Below the pieces are notes generated by a model, which saw only the letters and a program-made list of their open reading frames with translations, was not told the origin of the DNA and did no database searches. The translations under genes were made by a program, and so were the position numbers. Source: Labia minor (taxonomy: Eukaryota; Arthropoda; Insecta; Dermaptera; Spongiphoridae). Taken from it: a stretch of DNA of 64,000 bases. The DNA lies in contig OY720350.1 in NCBI GenBank assembly GCA_963082975.1, forward strand, positions 14,292,910-14,356,909, given 5' to 3'. Positions 58,377-64,000 of this stretch are shown one piece after another (the first letter of the stretch is position 1; each line of letters opens with the position of its first letter).

Positions 58377-59790
58377 TGCTTTAAAACTGTTTAAAACCCC
58401 AGAGTGGACGCTGACAATTTGGGTTTTTCCGGGTAAGACTGTCCCCTCCCCTGGTTTTCCCCAATAACAAAGTGAAAGAAAATTCCCTTATATGCCTCCC
58501 CTTCCGAGCCCCTAAGAGGGGTTATTTTAAAGGAACAATCGAAAAATGATTTTAAATGAATGAATGGATGAAAATTCAAATTTTATATATAGTTTTTTAT
58601 ATATGTTTATTTATTCACAAAAAATTAATTGACATAATTATCAATTTAATAAAATAAAATAGTATTATTAATAGTATTAAATTATAGCCGTAATTCTCTA
58701 GGAGGATATAGTTACACAATGAACTTTAAATATTTATATATGTATATATTTTTACGATGATTTTTTTCCGAGGACCGCGGACCCCCAGTAAAGGCTTCGC
58801 GGACCCCCAGGGGTCCGCGGACCACAGTTTAAGAACCACTGATTTAGACAATTTGTAACTAACTTCATAATGTTACAGACATCACATACATACGACGAAA
58901 ATTATATATATATATATTGATTTTATTCAGGGTTTATAAACAAAAACAAAAATATACAGAAATTAGTGGTATGTATTTTTGAAAGAATATTTGAAATGAC
59001 ATATCCCTAATATAAAATTAATGATGTAACATATAATAAGTATATGACTCACTTAATAATTTAATAATAAGGATATAGAAATTATAATAATATTAATTAA
59101 AATAATATTAAATGAAAAGATTTATTTATTTAGCAATAGATACTAGCCTTGATAATATATATTATATTAACATTTAATTATAATTTATTTTATAGTATTA
59201 TTATTATTATTTTTTTAATTAAAATTAGCAGTTTCTATTTTCTGTGATGTTTGCCTATTTCTAAATTATACAAATGTAATTGAATATGATTCAAGGGAAT
59301 TGTTTCACTCGATTAAATAATAATCTATATCAGATGAGTATAAGATAAATAAATAAAAGATGAAAAAAAAGAGAGGATCCTTGACATTTTTATAAAAAGA
59401 CGTTCGATTGAATTTAAAGTTCTATACTTGATGACTATTTCTATTTATCAAAGTCTTTTGTACTAATTCAAGATTTTGAAACTATTATGGTAATGTTCTT
59501 GGATGCTCATCAATATCATCGAACAATAAATATGAAATGTCAGCTAACCTTGTCATTGAACCGTTTAATTTATTAGAGAAGAACGAAAGCAAATAATTAT
59601 GAAATCGATACGAATGACCATTAATAAATATAAACAGTACACATGACTTTCACTTAACGTTTCATATATTTAATAATGAACACTAAAATTCTTTTTTATT
59701 TCTAAATGAAAAACAAAAAACAAAAAAAGAAAAGAAAAAGATTTTTATTACCAATTGAACCATTTTTTTAGGAATGAACAAAAAAAAAAA

Positions 59791-60371
59791 TCTGGAGTGA
59801 CTCCACTCGACTATCTCGCAATTTGAATTGGATTAATTAACATGTATTAATTTAAATTAATTTAAATTAATTAAATTATAAATTAAAATTAATAAATAAC
59901 ATTTATTAAACCAGCGCATGTTTGGCTCTTTGTTGATGGCGTAAGATTTGCAGTGTTAAAAAATTAATTCTGGTACTTTCAGCGATTCAATCAACCTGAA
60001 ATTCTATATATAGCAGTTTTATACAATTATTAATCGTGTGAAAAATTATCAAACATATATCTTTATTTTTACGGTCACTTTAGAAGAAAAAAAAACAAAA
60101 CGTTGTAGGTAATGACCCTCTTCCGGTTGAGCTACATTTCTCAAAAGTTGTTAGAAAACTATGAATTTTGAATGATGCCCATATACAAAATTTCATTGTT
60201 CTAGTTCAAACCGTTTTTGCGTAATCTTGGTTACATAGACACACACACACACACATACATTTTTCTCAACCTTAGTGAAAATGATTCAGGAACCTTCAAA
60301 ACGTATAAAAACATCAAAATCTCAACATCGAAAATTTTCGTGATTGCAATACTATCTCTGGGGAGATAGTA
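59791..60371 (-). mobile_element. HINE-like repeat, full length, reverse
   Basis: Ends tctggagtgactccactcga and actatctctggggagatagt, so both terminal palindromes are recognisable. It has a specific 20-odd-base deletion removing the cacgtg motif (gttgatggc|gtaagatttg). Confidence 0.8.
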
Positions 60372-60417
60372 AAAAGAGATACATTAGAATAAATATATAA
60401 TATATAATACTCTTATA

Positions 60418-60649
60418 CAGTGGCGTAGCGTGATCTATTATGGGGTGGTCCGGGGTCTCCCCCAGAAAAAATTTTGACAAAATAAATTATTTATTTATTC
60501 ATAACGTTTAGACTCTACGTATACGTAATTTAAAGATGTTTTTTTTTACTTTTTGGGGTTCTCAGTTACAAAACTAATCACTTTTAAATTTATTTTTTGC
60601 ACAATGTTTGGGGGGAGGGCACGTTCCCCCCCCCGGCCTGACGCCACTA
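60418..60649. mobile_element. hAT-type MITE with perfect target-site duplication
   Basis: 232 bp. Ends cagtggcgtagcg and (complement) tagtggcgtcaggcc. The 8-bp duplication ctcttata is perfect (60410-60417 and 60650-60657). The interior holds ggggtctcccccag and a G/C homopolymer-rich section. No coding frame. Confidence 0.85.
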
Positions 60650-61506
60650 CTCTTATATAATAATTATAATAATTGTCATAATTGGTTTTATTCATTTGCA
60701 TTTAGTTTTCAAATAAATTTTTATTTCTACATTCGTTACTTGGATGGAAACGTTTAGACAAATCAAATTTTTGTATATGAAACAGTTTTTTCGAAAAATT
60801 AGTATATTTTTTGTTCATATTTGTCTGATTTAGTATTTTCATTAAAATTCTATTCGATTTTTTTTTGATTAAATCTATTGTCTAATTTTTTAATTCTGTA
60901 AAAAGTTTTTCTAAATATGTAATTTCTTCCCTATCTAATTGATTTTGAATATCAATTGGTAATCCGACAACACAATAATATTAATTCTTACTTCAACTCG
61001 ACTATTATTTTCAGTCTCTAAACATAAATTTTCTTTACATATGGCATAATCTATAAATAATCCGCCTAGATATTTATAATTATAATCTTTCCTAATTATA
61101 GGCCACCCTTAATACATTTAAAAATGAATCCTTACATGAATTCCAATTTTATAATCCAATTTTTTTTTAATTAGCCTCATACCAATCTTTGGTTGGGCCC
61201 GAAACAAATAACATAAAATATCAACTTTATCAACATCCAACCTGCAAGTTCAAATTCATTTTCATTTGTTTTGATGATATATACATACATTCAAATTGAC
61301 TTGTATCCATTTCAAAAAAAAAATTCTATTTAATTTAAATTATGTCACTTTCAACGAGAGAAAAGTTTCTTCCGATTGTTGTGATTTTATTAGTAATTCT
61401 AAAAGAAAATTTTCAATTATTAAACAATTATTAAAATATTTACACATTTAAATGGTATATATCTAAAATGATAATTAAATTACACGTTATTTTATAGAAT
61501 ATTATA

Positions 61507-61788
61507 AGGCGCCATTGGGTGTGTGGGTAGCGAACAAGCCTCACATTCACATGGTCCCGAATTCAAGTCCCGGGCCTGGCAAGGGAATTTCCCTAGCTTG
61601 GGGTCTATGGGACGGAATCAACCCAGCCTCCGGGAACAACATTGAGGAAAAGCTACTTGATAGCGGTTCCGATCAAGAAAATCAAGGTAAAGGTTGAGAG
61701 GGCCCGTTGTACTGATCATAGGGCATCTCATTGATATAACCGGTTTGATAGGCGTTGTCCTTGCGTAGGACGTACAGTCAGGGTTTTT
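61507..61788 (+). mobile_element. tRNA-derived SINE with 16-bp target-site duplication
   Basis: The head ggcgccattgggtgtgtgggtagc has a degenerate A-box and gaattcaagtcc at 61559-61570 a near-consensus B-box at the spacing expected for tRNA. The body continues with caagggaatttccctagctt and ends in a T-run. The sequence tttatagaatattata flanks it perfectly (61491-61506 and 61789-61804), the long duplication left by LINE-driven insertion. At about 282 bp it is likely full length. Not a functional tRNA: the cloverleaf is not maintained. Confidence 0.8.
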
Positions 61789-62401
61789 TTTATAGAATAT
61801 TATATACACAATAAAAATGAAAGTAATTGCTTAACTTAACATAATTTACTTAATAGTTAATAAGTCATCTATTCTAAACTATATGTAATACGATTAACAG
61901 AAGGTGTGAAATATAATTTCTATATATAATCTACAACTTTTATTTTTTTAAATCAATTAACTTTATACTTCCATTAAAATAAACAAAACTATATGAACCA
62001 ATTTATTAGCTAGCATAAGATAAGTAATAAGTATCTTTTAATATAATTTCATGATATGTTTTTTTTAAATTTTAATACAAATTTAATTAATTATGATAAT
62101 TAGAATGACAAACACAATTGCTAAGTGATTGATTATGGTTTTGGTGTTTTTAAATATTTCCTTTAATGCACAATGCAACACTCAATGATATGAGATTTTG
62201 TAATTGAAAATGAGCTCTCTGGGATCTTTTTATTAATCAAACAACACTGCAAAAGTAGTATAAAATAAATAACAGGTATGTATTATAGAAATAATCTAAT
62301 TATTACAAATCGTATGAAACCATTCTCACATGCAAAATGAAAAGAATGATATTTTTTTTAATGGGAAACAAATTACAAATTCAAGAGTATAATTTTCAAT
62401 T

Positions 62402-62815
62402 TGAAACTAGCTAAGATATCGAAAATGAAGATAGTAAATTTGTTCATTTAATAAATTGACAACAATGAAAATGATAATAAATTATAATATTTAAATGTAT
62501 ACCATAATTGTTATTATTATTATCATTATTATTATTTCTGTATATTGATTATTTTTTATATAATCTCTTCTTTATTTATTTATTTATAATAGGTAAATTC
62601 AATTTCAATTATTGAAACTAGCTAAGATATCGAAAATGAAGATGGTAAATTTGTTCATTTAATAAATAGACAACAATGAAAATGATAATAAATTATAATA
62701 TTTAAATGTATACCATTATTGTTATTATTATTATTATTACTGTATATTAATTATTGTTTATATAATCTCTTCTTTATTAATTTATAATAGGTAATTTCAA
62801 TTATAAATTCTGTAA
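62402..62815. repeat. About 205-bp tandem duplication
   Basis: The block starting gaaactagctaagatatcga and running through gtataccat...ttattattatt to ataggtaa is repeated directly at about 62402-62612 and 62613-62815. The copies differ mainly in the length of the internal ATT microsatellite. Confidence 0.8.
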
Positions 62816-63511
62816 TTTTATTTTATCATTAATCATTTTATTAATTAATTTAATTATTTAAGAACACATTAAAAATACATTTTCAGAACGAAATTTACAA
62901 AGTAATCTAATATTTTTGATGATTTTTATTTGTGTGTTTTATATCTAAGATAATTTTAAACAATAAAATAGCATAGTAAAATTATACTTCATAATTTTGA
63001 CCAATATATTGAGTCAAAACTTCTTGAAGATTATATACAATTTAAGAAAATAAAAGAGCAATACAATATTAGCCTTTCGTGTTACTCTAAAATAACAATA
63101 TTTTATAAAATAAATATTTTAATGGGTATTTACGAGTTGAGTAAGATAATACCCTAGTTTCATTATCTTCTGGCGTTTATAGAAAAAGTTTTTAATAAAA
63201 CGAAGAAGTCCTTTAGAAGGGTGTACTATCGCATAAATTGCAATCTTGAGCCAGAGCATATTAATTTTTTATAAAGATTAGCTATAAAAGTTTATTTATT
63301 TTTTAATGATTTCAACCATCAGGATCTTTCTATTATTAATTTTATTTAATTATTTATTATTATATTATTTAATACTCTTACTCTTATTTAAGCTATATTG
63401 TATATATAATGTTACAGTGAAAAATATATAATAAAAAATATTTTCAGGAGGAGGGGATGAGTGTTAAAAGTTAATATAATAGTTACCAAACAAAATTGAA
63501 GTATCATTTTT

Positions 63512-64000
63512 ACTATCTCGCCAAATTTTCGATGTTGAGATTTTGATGTTTTTATACGTTTTGAAGGTTCCTGAATCATTTTCACTAAGGTTGAGAAAAA
63601 TGTGTGTGTGGACAAGATTACCCAAAAAAGGTTTGAGCTAGAATCGTGAAATTTGGTACACGGGAATTATTCAAAATTCGTAGTTTTCTATCAACTTTTG
63701 AGAAATGTAGCTCAACCGGAAGAGGGTCATTACCTACAATGTTTTCATTTTTTTCCTCTAAACTGACCGTAAAAATAAAGATATATGTTTGATAGTTTTT
63801 CACATGATTAAAAATTTGATAAAACTGCTATATATAGAATTTCAGCTTGATTAAATCGCTGAAAGTACCGGTATTAATTTTTTAACACTGCAAATCTCAC
63901 GCGCCAACACGTGACGAGGTGACATCAACAAGGAGCCAAACATGCGCTGATTTAATAAATATTATTTATTAATTTTAATTTATAATTAATTAAAATTAAT
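63512..64000 (+). mobile_element. HINE-like repeat, runs off the window
   Basis: Left end actatctcgcc followed directly by aaattttcgatgttgag (second half of the palindrome deleted), with a short TG microsatellite. The interior continues through aaacatgcgctgatttaata to the window edge; the right terminus is not visible. Confidence 0.8.

Larger units (their letters stand above)
55526..58841 (-). mobile_element. hAT transposon, possibly autonomous
   Basis: 3,316 bp. The left end cataggttcttaaacttatg and the right end (complement) cagtggttcttaaactgtgg form the terminal inverted repeat, and both continue into cggaccccc motifs. A perfect 8-bp target-site duplication atttagac flanks the element (55518-55525 and 58842-58849). 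It carries one uninterrupted transposase gene. The non-coding 3' part has tandem repeats at 57991-58080 and 58267-58376. Perfect duplication plus intact frame suggest recent insertion. Confidence 0.92.

Noticed and set aside
25130-63512. CRISPR-like interpretation of the recurring palindromic repeats
   Set aside because: Copies are about 600 bp, dispersed, in both orientations and in a eukaryotic genome; there is no regular short-repeat/spacer array.

Overview
The window is very AT-rich, intron-bearing, repeat-dense animal DNA. The two host genes, an X11/Mint adaptor of the insect type and a secreted chitin-binding cuticle protein of the CPAP1 type, place it in an arthropod. A parasitic copepod would fit the base composition and repeats, but that is a guess. 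No rRNA, canonical tRNA or CRISPR array was seen.

Region 1 (about 1-19,200) is taken up by one minus-strand gene, the X11/Mint (APBA) adaptor. Fifteen coding exons could be chained by hand, all with GT/AG borders and compatible phases. They run from a start codon at 18086 to the first part of the PTB domain at 2799-2941, about 1,119 residues. The rest of the PTB domain and both PDZ domains must lie left of base 1. Two upstream non-coding exons and one internal alternative first exon (near 3606) are possible. Introns are AT-rich; the largest holds two foldback palindromes.

Region 2 (about 19,200-32,200) is intergenic and made of nested mobile elements: a 13-member family with subterminal palindromes that resembles Helentron-associated (HINE/DINE-like) elements, Helitron-like 3' ends, a Tigger/pogo-type deletion derivative, LINE reverse-transcriptase tails, hAT non-autonomous elements, an ACCGACCGACG-ended family and foldbacks.

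Region 3 (32,212-45,292) is a plus-strand gene with a TATA box, an initiator, five coding exons and a poly(A) signal. It encodes a 979-residue secreted protein: signal peptide, one CBM14 chitin-binding domain, then an extracellular tail of more than 800 residues rich in Asn, Gln, Ser, Pro and Gly, mostly from one 2.4-kb exon. Its introns carry four HINE-like copies (one of them nested in another), a mariner remnant and foldbacks.

Region 4 (45,300-64,000) is gene-poor. Its main feature is a 3.3-kb hAT transposon (55,526-58,841) with terminal inverted repeats, a perfect 8-bp target-site duplication and an uninterrupted 619-codon transposase, so it may be young and possibly autonomous. Around it are a mariner tail, hAT MITEs with target-site duplications, a tRNA-like SINE with a 16-bp duplication, and more HINE-like copies.

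The two host genes show no sign of working together. The most distinctive biology is the unusually dense, nested repeat landscape and the giant low-complexity tail of the chitin-binding protein.
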